From assembly GCA_002179805.1 (NCBI GenBank), contig NAVB01000113.1, forward strand, positions 1-64,000: a stretch of 64,000 nt of DNA. The letters are read 5' to 3'. The number at the start of each line of letters is the position of its first letter. The first letter of the stretch is position 1. The notes below the pieces were generated by a model. The model was not told where the DNA came from. It searched no databases and was given only the letters and a program-made list of their open reading frames with translations. Shown in pieces: positions 23,260 to 36,393 of the stretch. Source of the DNA: Acanthamoeba lenticulata. Its lineage: Eukaryota > Discosea > Longamoebia > Acanthamoebidae. The translations under genes were made by a program, and so were the position numbers.

Positions 23260-24558
23260 ATGGCCCGCTTCCTTCTTCCCTTCCTCTTGCTCTCGGCGCT
23301 CTTGGCCTTTGCCACCGCCAGCAACGTGGTTGATCTCACCCCTGAGAACTTCGACACCGTTATTGATGGCAGCAAGCCCGCCTTCATCGAGTTCTACGCC
23401 CCGTGGTGCGGCCACTGCAAGAGCCTCGCTCCTGTACGCCGTCTCTAACCTTTTCACGAATTCTGCCGTTTCTCACTGGTGAAATTGGGCTTGTAGGTGT
23501 ACGAGGTCTTTGCCGACGCTTTCGCTCACGCCAAGGACAAGGTCGTCATCGCCAAGGTTGATGCTGATGCTCACCGTGAGCTCGGCTCCCGCTTTGACGT
23601 GAAGGGGTATGAACAGCGCTCTGCACCAGTTCACTTGAATGTGATTTTTCTCACATGATGCATCTGGCATTCTGCAGTTTCCCCACGCTCAAGTTCTTCC
23701 CCAACGGCGACGCCGACGAGTCGGAGAAGTACGAGGGTGGCAGGTCTGAGGATGACCTCATCTCCTTCATTGAAAAGAAGACCGGCATCAAGGCCAAGAG
23801 GGCTCCCGCTCCCCCCAGCTACGTGACTGTTCTTACGGACAGCAACTTCCAACGCGAGATTGTTGACCACGACTCTGACGCCCTCGTCGAGTTCTACGCC
23901 CCGTGGTGCGGCCACTGCAAGAAGCTCGCCCCCGAGTACGAGAAGGTCGGTGCTGTCTACAGGAACGAGCCCGGCGTCAAGATTGCCAAAGTTGGTACGT
24001 TGTTTGAAGCCTCTCCAAGCGGGTGATGATGCTTCTTGGCCCCAACAACCCGTTCTGACCTCGCCTCTGCTGATGCGCACAGACTGCGATGCCAACTCGG
24101 CCATTTGCCAGACCTATGGTGTTCAGGGCTACCCGACCCTGAAGTGGTTCCCCAAGTCCGACAAGACCTCGCCCATTGACTACGACGGTGGCAGGGATCT
24201 GTCCTCGTTCGTGTCCTACATCAACGACAAGGCCGGCGTGGACCGCCAGGCCAACGGCCGCCCGGGCCCCAACGTGGGCCGTGTTGCCGATCTCGATGCT
24301 GTGGTCGAGAACTTTGCCGACGCTAAGGACAAGGCCGCTATCCTCACCAAGGCCAAGGAGGTCGCCGCCGGTCTCACCGGTGCGGCTGCCAAGCACGCCA
24401 AGATCTACGTGAGGGCGCTGGAGCTCCTCCAGACCAAGCCGGACTACATCGCCACGGAAACTGAGAGGCTTACCCGCATGATCGAGGGCGGTTCCCTCAA
24501 CGCCGCCAAGGTCGACGAGTTCGTCGCCAGGCTCAACATCCTCTCCGCCTTTGCCTAA
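23260..24558 (+). CDS. Protein disulfide isomerase, two thioredoxin domains plus ERp29-like domain
   Basis: Four exons. A signal peptide ([20 protein letters not shown]) is followed by two thioredoxin domains, each with the active site [10 protein letters not shown] (in [15 protein letters not shown] and [15 protein letters not shown]), and a C-terminal helical ERp29-type domain (about 24260-24555, [19 protein letters not shown]). This a-a-D layout is that of Dictyostelium Pdi1 and plant PDI-like 2-1. It forms and reshuffles disulfides in the ER. It ends in NILSAFA with no KDEL/HDEL signal; in Dictyostelium Pdi1 the C-terminal domain serves for ER retention, and the same is likely here. The start ATG 23260 gives the signal peptide directly. 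Confidence 0.95.
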
Positions 24559-24722
24559 GCATCCCATGTAGGCCACCTTCCATTCCCTCTCCCCTGTAAC
24601 GCACGCGTGTGCACGAGCCCTGGCTGGTGCGCTGGGTAAAATCAAATACGCACTTGATTGTGCCCAAAACATTAGTTCAGAGTTCCTCCTTTTTATTGCC
24701 CAAGCGGAAGAAGAAGGCTTGG

Positions 24723-26339
24723 TCATCGTGGTGGGTGGTCGGCGAGGAAGAGCTGCTTGAAGAACTCGTAGCTGGCGATCATTAAGGCACACGCTGGGGC
24801 TACCTTGACCGTGCGCGGGACGATGCCCTTGAACAAACCGCGCACGCCTTCCTCTTCCACGATCGCTCGCAGGATTGCACGCGATGACGGCGGGTAGTGC
24901 TGCCACACACCACCACACGAAAGCGAAAGTGAGTTCCAGTTTGCGATTGTGCCGTGCCGGCAAGAAAGGGGTGGGTACTGGGCAGTCCGTGGCGGCGGAA
25001 CCAATGGACATCTGTCGTCGCGTCTTAACGACGTCGATGGGCGTGGTGAAGCTGGCCGCCAAGCAGCCCGCTCCCGCGCCCGACACAAAATTGACCAGGA
25101 ACCCGCGCTACTCGCCCAGCCCATGCACGCCAGAATCAGTCTACCTTTTCATCGTCGAGGAGACTAGAGACGGGTGGAACCTTGTCGCCTGGTTGGATGG
25201 CATCCTTGATGTATTCGTAGGAGCTCCAGTAACTGTTGAAAGAGGCGGGAGATGAGCAAACGAGCTTGGGAAGATAAACAAAAAGAGGAGATGGTCGTAC
25301 ATAATTGAAAAGGGAACGTCTCGCCACAAGGTCGGACCCAGACCCGTCCACAAATGTACAAACCCGCGACTGCGCACCAAGTCGGCCATGATTCGCGTGA
25401 TGCCTGCCCAGACTCAAGCAGTCCATGTTAGCAGGTGTTTAGCGTTGTGTGGTGGGTGAGGCGCGCACTTTGTTGTGTTTGTGCTGACTTGGCGTGCGAT
25501 TGCACGTACGTGCGCATGAGCTCTAGTGGAGCTGTGAAGCACACGGTGATGGACCTCGCCACGAGTCCTACACGCGAAGGAGGGCGTGTCAAGAGCGTCC
25601 TCCGAACCTGTGCACCACAGGCGCACGCATCTCACGTACCAGCAAAGACGGGCGCCAGGGCCGGCAACGTTCGATCAAATCGACTTTTCGTTCGGTCGTA
25701 GAGCATGAAGTAACTGTGCGCAAGGAGCGGCCATGTTAGCCAAGAGCAGCCATTCACCGAGAAGAAGCCATTCACACTCTGTGCAGGCGTACAGGGAGTT
25801 GGCGGGCACGGTGAGCACCAGAGCAGCGGTGAGCCCACGCCACAGGGCGCGGACTCCCTCAACTTGGACTATCTTTACAAAGGCATCCTGTGCTCGCCTC
25901 ACCACGTACAGCCCACGTGAGGTCGTGCAACCGACACAATAAATAAAAAAGCACACCATTGGTGGTGGGAAGGAAAGGAGAAAGGGAAGCAAGACGTGCC
26001 TTGGTGCCGGAGAAGTGGAGGGGCACCGCCGCGGTGGAGGAGCGGGTCAACCTCTTGCTAGGGCTGACTGGGTCGAACTGGGCCTGTAGGCGCGTCTTTA
26101 CCACGTCGAACGGCGTAACTGCAGGATTGGGCGCCCAGATGCAGAGATTAATAATATAATCTTAAAAATCGCCACATGCGGGTGAGGGTTCGGCAACACG
26201 AACCAAAGAGGGCTGTGGCAATGCCGCCTGCGGTAGCGGCCAAAACTTGTTGATGGAGCGAGAGCTCTTTGCTCACCGTCGCGGCAGGACGGACGCAGTA
26301 TCGCCCAGAACATGCCTGTGCCTCTATCGACTCGTCCAT
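24723..26339 (-). CDS. SLC25A39: Mitochondrial carrier of the SLC25A39/40 type
   Basis: Exons on the minus strand give three mitochondrial-carrier repeats. The first begins LHQQVLAATAGGIATALFG and carries TPFDVVKTRLQAQFD; the second includes EGVRALWRGLTAALVLTVPA; the third includes CLAASFTTPIDVVKTRRQMS and EEEGVRGLFKGIVPRTVKVA, ending HPPR. The C-terminal block APACALMIASYEFFKQLF matches SLC25A39/40 (yeast Mtm1), which in animals import glutathione into mitochondria. Between the first PFDVVK and the second repeat there is a basic insert, as in that subfamily. The ATG at 26339 (MDESIEAQ) is preceded by TTG codons only. Confidence 0.88.
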
Positions 26340-26668
26340 ACTCTCGCTCAATCAACAGTGCTGGTGCGTGTGTTGTGGCCCGGTCCTCGTGCCCGGACCG
26401 AAGGGGGTGGAGTTGAACAGCTTAGTTTGCCGGTGCGTGCCGGCCTCCTTGCCCGGACTCGCGCGACTAACAAATACTCAGAATTGCTAGAAATGATCCG
26501 CGTGTTTCGGCGACATCCGCTCCACGTGGAAGCGGAGTCAGGTCGGTCAGCACAGCATACAACAAGTAGAACGTCCAGCAGAGTGGGATGGGGCTGCTCC
26601 ATTTTCTTTTAGTGCCTTGTTGTTCGTCCGAATGAGAATACATGGGATCCTGCCTGTCTGGGCTCTCC
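26340..26668. other. Spacer between carrier start and sirtuin end
   Basis: About 330 bases with no gene that I can support. A plus-strand frame (26247-26612) crosses it but has no start context, domain or splice pattern and overlaps the carrier's first exon. The segment should contain the carrier promoter and the sirtuin 3' untranslated region. Confidence 0.45.
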
Positions 26669-28644
<1,976 letters not shown>

Positions 28645-29060
28645 CTTGTGGTAAAAGAGAAACTGCCAGCTTGCCGCTGTGTTTGCCCGTTCCTCTTCGG
28701 GAGAACTGAAATAAGCGAAGCTCCGTCCGTTAAAAAATTGAGGTACGCCGCCTAAAGTGCGCAGGGCCGCATGGCGATGACCATTTGCTAGTGCTGTCCA
28801 CCCGCTTAGGGCCGCAACGCCGCCGGCAGTAACGGGCCAAGGATGGATCAAGTGTTCAGGACCAGCCCACGATCGGGGCACAAGGGCGCTTGCCTGAAGG
28901 CCTTTTGTACCTGAGAACACGTTTTATGCAAAGAGAAGAAAAGGGTCTCTACCAGCAAAACAAGCAACGACAGAAGGGAGACACATTACAACAGCTGTTT
29001 CACTGACGCAGAGAACCACCTGGAGATGGAACGCGGAGCCACTCGAGGAACGAACACGAT
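28645..29060. other. Spacer upstream of the sirtuin with an in-frame open stretch
   Basis: About 415 bases between the sirtuin ATG and the UBE2G1 stop. In one minus-strand frame the sequence is open from about 28920 into the sirtuin ATG, reading for example GGVPQFFNGRSFAYFSSPEE. No ATG in the stretch precedes it, only GTG. It could be 5' untranslated sequence, or an exon spliced from further upstream. I see nothing else in this spacer. Confidence 0.4.
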
Positions 29061-29905
29061 TTAAATCATCTCTTGCGACCTGCGCACGCACTGCTGCACC
29101 CTCTTCTTGAATCCGGCCTTGTCCTCTCGCCATTGTTTCTAATGTTCGCAAGAGAGTAAAGAAGAACAAAGTGAGTAGTTTGCAACAGTGGCAAGGAATG
29201 GTACCACGTACCGCGGCTTCGAGGTTAGCGGGCGATTCATCGTTGGGATCGGAAAGCATGGAGATGACGCTGACAAGGATAGTCTCCACTGTGTGAATAG
29301 GGGTCCACCGCTCGCTAGCCTTCTCGTAGCCAAACTCATCATCACCCTGTACAAACCATCGCGCGAAAGAGTTTAAATGAAGGCCCACTCTGCATCCAAG
29401 GCCGTTAGGACAAGGAACATACCGGAGGGTGAAGGATGGAGATGCAGACCTTGCCGTCAGCGTAGACTGCAAAAGCATCGTTGAGCATCAAGGCCTTCTA
29501 GAAAGGCATGACAGGAGGTTCGACAACATACCATTGGGGTGCCAAATGGGAGTCACGAATTTCATAACAGGAGGAAGATCGGGATACTCGGGCGGGAACT
29601 CCAGAGTGCAGTTGAAGAAGCCTCCCTCGCTGCACAGTGGACCCTCATAAGCAAAGAGAACTACTAGAAGGGCAAGGTGGAAACAGTACTAGAGGGTGTC
29701 TGCGGGGCCAACGATCATCACCTCCCACTTGAAGATGTTGTCTTCCTGGAGGCCAGCCGAGAAGCCCTCAACAGGATTTTTCTGAAGCTCTGCGTGAAAA
29801 GAAAGGCTAAGGGGGAAGAATCACAAGCAGAAATGGTAGCATGACATTGGCGATACCCTTGAGCTGCTTGCGCAGAAGAAGGGCAGCGCGCTTTCCATCA
29901 GCCAT
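29061..29905 (-). CDS. UBE2G1: Ubiquitin-conjugating enzyme E2 G1 (UBC7 family)
   Basis: Exons give MADGKRAALLLRKQLKG, ELQKNPVEGFSAGL, FKWEVMIVGPADTL, YEGGFFNCTLEFPPEYPDLP, then the catalytic cysteine in VYADGKVCISILHPPGDDEF, and GYEKASERWTPIHTVETIL. The tail is RSQEMI. The acidic loop after the active-site Cys (HPPGDDEFGYE) marks the UBE2G/Cdc34 group, and the body matches UBE2G1. It builds Lys48-type ubiquitin chains, for example in ER quality control. Length about 165 residues, as usual. Confidence 0.95.
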
Positions 29906-30124
29906 GGTCACAGGGTCGTCTGAGCGGGGATGCGTGGAGCGTGGGTGAGGTTCTTGGTTCTGAGATTTGTTATTTTTCCGTGTTGGCGCAGAAAAACTCT
30001 TGTGTAAAACGCTGGGCCCCAGGTTGTCGTCGACAACTTACGAACTGAAGAGTGGGTGCCTGGTGGCAACGCGAAAGTTCAAGCAGCTCCCTTTTCATTT
30101 GCGCCACACCCCTCTCCTCTACTC

Positions 30125-33100
30125 TCATGGCCGGTGGTAAGCGCCGTAGGGCGACTGTGGCTGTTGCTGTCCCGAATACCCAGAGGGCGGCATCTGGTAG
30201 GCCGGCGGCGCAGACGTGGTCGTCTGATAGACGGGCGTCATGTACGGCTGCCAAGCGCCCGGCATCGGTCCGGCATCGCTCGCCGCCAGAGGCCGCACCA
30301 GGCCCGGCGCCAGCGGAGATTGTTGCTGCTGCTGTTGTGGGATCTGCGCGCCATGAAGAAGAAAGAGGATGAATACCGGCTTGTACGTTCACAGACTCGC
30401 CGCACGTGCGTACCTGGTACCCGAACGTGGGCTGCGCCGCGCTTGGGTAGGCAGATGTGGACCTGCCATCCGAAAGGGGCACGCATCACAAGGCATCGGT
30501 GAGCGTGAGTTTGCTGCACTTTAAGCACGAGGATGAGATGAAAAGTACGGAGCGTAGGCGCTCGCAGCTGGAGCAGGCTGATAAGTCGGGCGGGCGGCGG
30601 ACTGGAGTCGGGCGAGGAGGTCCTTCTTCTCCTGCTGGCGGGCAAAGACAAAGTCGTTGCACTTGGTACGGAAGCTGTTGACAACGTCGCTGAAGTTGGA
30701 GTAGAACTCAATGCCCTCCCTACCGTGCCAATCACAGAGAAGAGAGAGAGAGAGAGAGGAAGAGAAGTGGTTGAGCACGGAAGCGCAAAGCTCTCCAAAG
30801 AGATATTACACGCGTACCGAAGGTTTTTCTGAAGCTCAGTGAAGGTCGTGTGGGCTTCATCCAACTGAGAGAGGAGTTCGAGCCGCCGGCGTGACTGAGC
30901 GCTTCGGCTCTTGATATTTACAAACCTTGTGTTTTCATTCTGTACACCCGATTATTCCTCAGTCAGTCAGCCGGTTGAAGTTTGTGCAGGCGGATGGCGT
31001 ACGCTGATAGTCTCCAGCAGCTTGGACTGCTCGGTCAGGTTGTTTCGGATCTTGGCCTGGATGGGATCGTACTTCCGGAGCTCCTGCGCAAAGATCACTT
31101 CGTGGGGGTAGGGCGTCGACAGCAGCAATCCCGTCACGTCGTCCTGTCGGTTCGTGTCAAACGCGGTAGTGTTGGCAAAAGAAGGTGACCACCCCAGTCA
31201 GCGTGAGGAGGGGGAGGGCAAGTACGCTTTCGGCGATGCGTTTCAGCTCGGCTTCGAGCGCGTTGCGTTCGGCGATGCACGAGTCCAGGTAGCCCAAGCC
31301 CTCCCTGAGGGCTTCCACAGGCTCCTGAGCCTCTGCCGGAAGCTCTTCAACTGCAGGCAGAAGGCTTTGGAGCTCGGCCTGCCCAAGCAACGCATGCATC
31401 ATCAACACCGGCTCAGATTATGCTCCACGCGCTCTTGGGAGAGAAAAAAGAACAGCAGAGGGGCGCACCTCCGACAAGACGAGGCCCTCCATGCCGGGTC
31501 GGTGGGCGTCGAACTTCTGGGTGATGAAGGCATCTGACTTCTGGGCGACCTCCAGGTTGCTCCTCAGCTTGGCTCCCTCTTGCCGCAGTTCGGCCGTCAG
31601 CGCGTGCGATGGAGGTCTGAACAAAAGTCCAACGTTCGATTGAGGTTAAGTGGAGAGCTCTTCAGCAGGCTTGCGCACACAGCTGGCTGGACATACCGGT
31701 TCCACTGGCTCGTGAACTTAGCCCGCACTTGCTTGTCGTCTTCCTCTTCTTCATCAAGCACTAGAAGCGCCTTGTCGAGGGTCAAGCGCGCTTCCTCGGC
31801 AAGCTTGTTCAGCGTGCCGATGAACTCCTCAATGCCTGCAGGTCCACCTCCCTGCCGTACGGTCTTTGCCTTCTCGCGAAGCGCCTCCGGCAGAGGGTCC
31901 CTGTCCCCGGAGCCTTCGATCGAAGTCGGCAGGTTCATCGACACGAGGGACCTACGCCAGGAGAAGACTCATCAGAACCCGACGACATATTATTGGGGTC
32001 AGAATGGAGTTGGTGCGCACCCCTTGGCAAAGTCGCTGTGCTCACGCATTTGCTTGAGCGTTTCGCGCACGATGCCGGCCTTCTTTTCCTGTGAGGTGAT
32101 CGAGAAGACGAGAACCAACAACAAGAAGAGGTGTTTACAAAAGCACAGCTAGCATGCAGGCGGACCGAAGACGAATCGTACGTTGTACACGGAAGCCGAC
32201 TGGAGGATATGGAAGGGCACGAGCGATGAGAAGGGGTCCTTTTCGTGTGGCAGAGCGAGGTCGGGGGACGGCAGGCTCTTAACCATAGCCTTTTGTGGCA
32301 GCTTGGGGAGCTGCTCCGCGGAGGGGACACGTTCGTGGTAGATCGTGCCGTTCTCCTTCTCAGCCGTGGCCTTGGCTTTGGTTACTACCTGCTCGACCCG
32401 CAGAATGTCGAGTTAACATCATTACTATCATTGCTGTAGGCCGCCCAAACAAAGTCAGCCCGCACGGGCACGTGCCTCTTTGAAGCGATTGAACCACTCC
32501 TGAATCTCTGTCGAAACGGCACGAAGGGGCCAGTAAAGGTCGTTGGAGGTGAGGATGCTGTAGGCCAGCTGCAGACGCGCCACTTCATCTCCATACTGGT
32601 CCTTGCTGTGCAGCACCGTTGACACGCTGTAGTTGGTCGAGGCCTGGAAGTAAGCCACCTTGACCTGCGCATACTGGGACCAGCTCTGTGTGTACAGAGA
32701 AATTGACAGCCGTCATGGGGTGAGCACGTGCGGGCGAGCATCCGAACTACTAAATAGGAGGAGGAGCAAAGTACGGCATCCACAAAGTTGGCGAGTGAAG
32801 AAGCAACCATCAGGGCCCGCGAGAGGTCGTAATAGTCCGCAGTCTGTGCCGTGAGCATGGCCATCACCGTCGCGCTAATGTTGTCTTTGGCCGCCTGTGC
32901 ATTACCAATACCGGTCAGGTCCCGAACGACCGTGATCACGGACACAAGTGGAAGCACGAGATTGATGCTAGACTGAACCTTTTCACAGAAGCACTCTTGA
33001 GCTTGAGCCAGCATGAGGTTGATGGCCATGTTGAGGAAGTCCGTGCTGAAATCCGCGCCGACCGCCTGCTGTGGGTGCGCTTCGAGGTAGCTCTTCAACT

Positions 33101-33745
33101 GCAGCGGCACACAGCAGGAACTCTGTCAGCATTGTCCACACCGCTCGTCTACAGGAGAGTGCCCTTTACCTGCTCGAAGGTGCCAGCGGCAATCTGGAAG
33201 AAGTGCGATGCCTTCTTCAGGCCTTCGGGTGTGCTCCTGTTTTGTACCTCGGCGATTTGGCTGCTGATGGCAGCGATGTTGAAGAGCACGCTAGCTTTTT
33301 CGAAGTGAATACTGTATTGGGCTACAAGGGCGTGCGTGAGCGCGCGTTCGGCAATAAGTGCAAAAGAGCAACGCGCGAAGTACCTGTCTTCTTGCGCTTG
33401 TTGCAATCAAACCACGCAAAGTTGATTTTGATCTGGACCAAGAACAAGGGTAAGTCGCTCATACGTGAGCAAGGCCAAGGAGGTCAATGGCGCACGTACG
33501 TTCTCCTCGTTGATGGGAAATCGTTTCTCCACGGTTTCCAGTAGTCCATAGTAGCGGCAGAAGACTTCGCGCGTGTGCTCAGTTTTGTCCGTCGCGGTAC
33601 GCACATCTTCACGCAATTGATGCAGATGGTTGAGGGCTTCCTCGTGCTGTTGCAGCTGCTCCTTGGAGAATGATCTCGCGATGAACTGCTGCAGAGGTTG
33701 TAGAAAATCAACCTTGACAGTAGTCTTGAGGGGAATGCTCAGCAT
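30125..33745 (-). CDS. PDCD6IP: ALIX (BRO1-domain ESCRT accessory protein)
   Basis: The N-terminal BRO1 domain starts MLSIPLKTTVKVDFLQPLQQ and includes SIHFEKASVLFNIAAISSQI, KKASHFFQIAAGTFEQVK and LMLAQAQECFCEKV. A helical V domain follows (REHSDFAKG, SLVSMNLPTSIEGSG, AEARLTLDKALLVLDEEEED, FDAHRPGMEGLVLSE). The C-terminus is rich in Q, P and Y and contains TSAPPAYQMPPSGYSG with a PPxY motif, ending YGAYHRP. ALIX links ESCRT-I to ESCRT-III in multivesicular body sorting, membrane repair and cell division. About 14 short introns. The first in-frame ATG is 33745; earlier codons in the frame are GTG. Length about 800 residues, in line with family members. Confidence 0.93.
30735..30760. repeat. 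GA dinucleotide tract in an ALIX intron
   Basis: A run of GA units on the plus strand, equal to a CT-rich tract on the coding strand just after an exon of ALIX. It may serve as a polypyrimidine tract but is longer than usual. Confidence 0.8.
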
Positions 33746-33929
33746 GACAGGTAGCTGTAGTAGGTGCACAGTCACGTCGTCAACTCCAGAACCAATCTGT
33801 TGCTGGCGTGCAGAGATCTTCTTTTGCTTTTCCTAATTTCTCTGCCTTTTTCGGCTCGGCTGCCGTGTGCCTGACGAGCCAGGAATAAAAAGCCCATCTT
33901 CGCCACAGAGCAACTCACATCAAACAACC

Positions 33930-34543
33930 ATGGCATCGGGAGTGACTCAGAAGTTGGCCCACTTCGGCAAGCCGCAGGCTCTCACTGGTCTGACCAAGAC
34001 CGAGTTCGTCATTTCGAAGCTCGATCAAATTGTCAACTGGGTACCGGACTAATTGCGCCTCACACCCCCCCCCACCCTTTTCTCCATTTACCTTGGCTAA
34101 TTGAACTTGCAAAACCGCAGATCCGAAAGGGTTCCATTTGGCCCATGACCTTCGGTCTGGCGTGCTGCGCCGTCGAAATGATGCACGCCGCCGCATCCCG
34201 CTACGACATGGATCGCTTCGGCATTGTGTTCCGTGCCAGTCCGCGTCAATCTGATGTGATGATTGTCGCTGGTACGCTGACCAACAAGATGGCTCCCGCT
34301 TTGAGGAAGGTCTACGACCAGATGCCGGAGCCCCGCTACGTCGTGTCGATGGGAAGCTGCGCCAACGGCGGCGGCTACTATCACTACTCCTACGCAGTTG
34401 TGCGCGGCTGCGATCGGGTGGTGCCCGTGGACATCTATGTGCCGGGCTGCCCGCCCACTGCTGAGGCCCTCCTCTATGGACTCATGCAGCTCCAGAAGAA
34501 GATCGCTCGCGAGAGGAACATCCTCAGCTGGTACCGCAAGTAA
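33930..34543 (+). CDS. NDUFS7: Mitochondrial complex I subunit NDUFS7 (PSST, NuoB)
   Basis: Two exons (33930-34039 and 34121-34543, joined KLDQIVNW to [12 protein letters not shown]). The four cysteines for the N2 iron-sulfur cluster are present: the CC pair in [12 protein letters not shown], one in [15 protein letters not shown] and one in [12 protein letters not shown]. About 38 residues precede the conserved core; this segment has few acidic residues and no strong arginine-rich presequence. The gene is nuclear, since it has a spliceosomal intron. The N2 cluster passes electrons to ubiquinone. A TATA-like GGAATAAAAAG lies about 45 bp before the ATG, and AATAAA occurs at 34733-34738 downstream. 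Confidence 0.96.
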
Positions 34544-34833
34544 AAGGCCCTCGGCAGAGAAGCGAGAGATTCACTCGCCCAATCAAAACCGAGGATCTCT
34601 TGTTGGCCGTGGGCACACTGCTTTGGACCATCTCATGTATAGCAAGCTCTTCTCCCTCTCGCCGTGCAAGGGGCTTCCACAGGCGCTTTGCATAGTGATG
34701 ACGTCGCTGCCAGCTCCTTGCGTAGGCAGACTAATAAAATGGACCATCGCCACTTTTCATCAAAGCTACTCTGCCCCACAGCCGCTTTACCCCAAGATTT
34801 TCTACTCGTTATGCACGAACAGTTCTGTTCTCT

Positions 34834-36298
34834 TCAGCTCTCGAGCGCTCGCAGGCTGAGGCCAGAGACGTTGAGCGCACACAGGCGCGCCACGAGGGCC
34901 TTTAGCTGCAGAAGCGAGTTGAGGCCCTTCACGGCCCTCATGTGGGCGAAGCCGATCTCCTGCATCACGCCAGCGACGAGCGTGTGTGTTCAGCACTCGG
35001 AAATGTCGGATCAACATTGAGGAAGTTGGGGGAGGGGCACCTTGATGAATTCAAGCTTGAGATGCTCCCGCAGGTCCATCGTCTTGACGACGCGAAACAT
35101 GGTGCCGATGATGTCCACCGCCGCGTAACCCAGGCCCCACAAGTAAGTGAGTTGCTTGAGAGCCTTGTCCAGGTTGCCGCCCTCGCATTCGGTCATGATG
35201 GAGCGGATGAGCATCGGGTGCGGCTGGTCGCACACCTATATCATTGGAACCGCCGACCCTTGTAAGTGGACAACTGACACAATGGTTATTGGAGGTAGAG
35301 CACCTTGAACACGTTCTCCCGGTTCACAAAGCCATAGCCTGCGTGGGTGGACTGGAGGTTGTTGAGCGCTTGTCGCATGTCGCCTTCGGCCGTGAACAGC
35401 ACAGCCTCCAGTCCATCATCAGCGTGTGGGATGTTCTATTGGGCAGATCCCGGTTAAGGATGGAACAAAATGAAAGGGCCAAGACGAGGCGAAGGTGTAC
35501 CCCCTCGGCCTTGATGACTTCGAGCAGTCGCTTGAGGATCTGCTCATTGCCAAGCCGTGTGTATCGAAGAATGGCGCAGCGACTCTGGATAGGCTCGATG
35601 ATCTTGGACGAAATGTTGCAGGCCAACGCAAAGCGTGTGGTGTTGGAGTAGATCTCCATCGTTCGCCTAAGCGCTTGCTGCGCGGCCGGGGTCATGCTGG
35701 AGAGAGCAGGACAGTAAGAGCAGGAAAACAGGGTGAATGTTGGGGCGAGGAAGGGAACAGCGCCAAGCGGCCCATACCTGTCGGCTTCGTCGAGGATAAC
35801 AACTTTTTGCCGGCCTGGGGCGAGATTAACCTTCTTCTGCGCGAACATCTTGATCTTGTTCCGCACCACGTCGATACCTCTGCATTACACCACCGCTTGA
35901 GGGAACCTCCCACGCAACCAAAGTGTGTAAGAGGATCAAAGGGTGGTACCGATCGTCGGAAGCATTGAGCTCCAGCACGCCCTCCTTGTAATTTGGGCCC
36001 AGCAAAGCGTGCGCCAAGCACAAAATGCTCGTGGTTTTTCCCGTGCCGGGAGGGCCCTGAGCAAATCGGGTGGTGAGGTTCGATAGAGACAAGGCACTTG
36101 TGTGTGGGGGCTTCGTACAGCAAGGATGAGGTTCGGCATGTTGCCTTCCTTGGCGATAATCTTCAGCCGACTCACCGTTTCTTCATTTCCGACGATGTCT
36201 TCAATGTTCTTCGGGCGGTACTTCTCCACCCACGGCACCTCAAGCTCTTCTGTGCCTCGCTTCTCGCCCACTGAAGATGTGTGCTCGTCCAGCTCCAT
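34834..36298 (-). CDS. RFC2: Replication factor C subunit 2 (clamp-loader small subunit)
   Basis: Reads [20 protein letters not shown], then [20 protein letters not shown], Walker [41 protein letters not shown], Walker [30 protein letters not shown], the SRC motif in [36 protein letters not shown], and the collar region to LSLRALES. It matches RFC2 (yeast Rfc4) rather than RFC4 or RFC5 because of ENVFKVC and [17 protein letters not shown] loads PCNA onto primed DNA. Arginine-finger and AAA motifs are intact. The gene is split by about seven introns. Confidence 0.96.
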
Positions 36299-36393
36299 TT
36301 TCTGTTTCGCCTTGCGAGTTTAGCTGCGCCAACTGTTTCGCGCCAAAACACTAGGCAGCAAAAAGAAGTTTTGCATTTTGTTTATTTTTCTTG

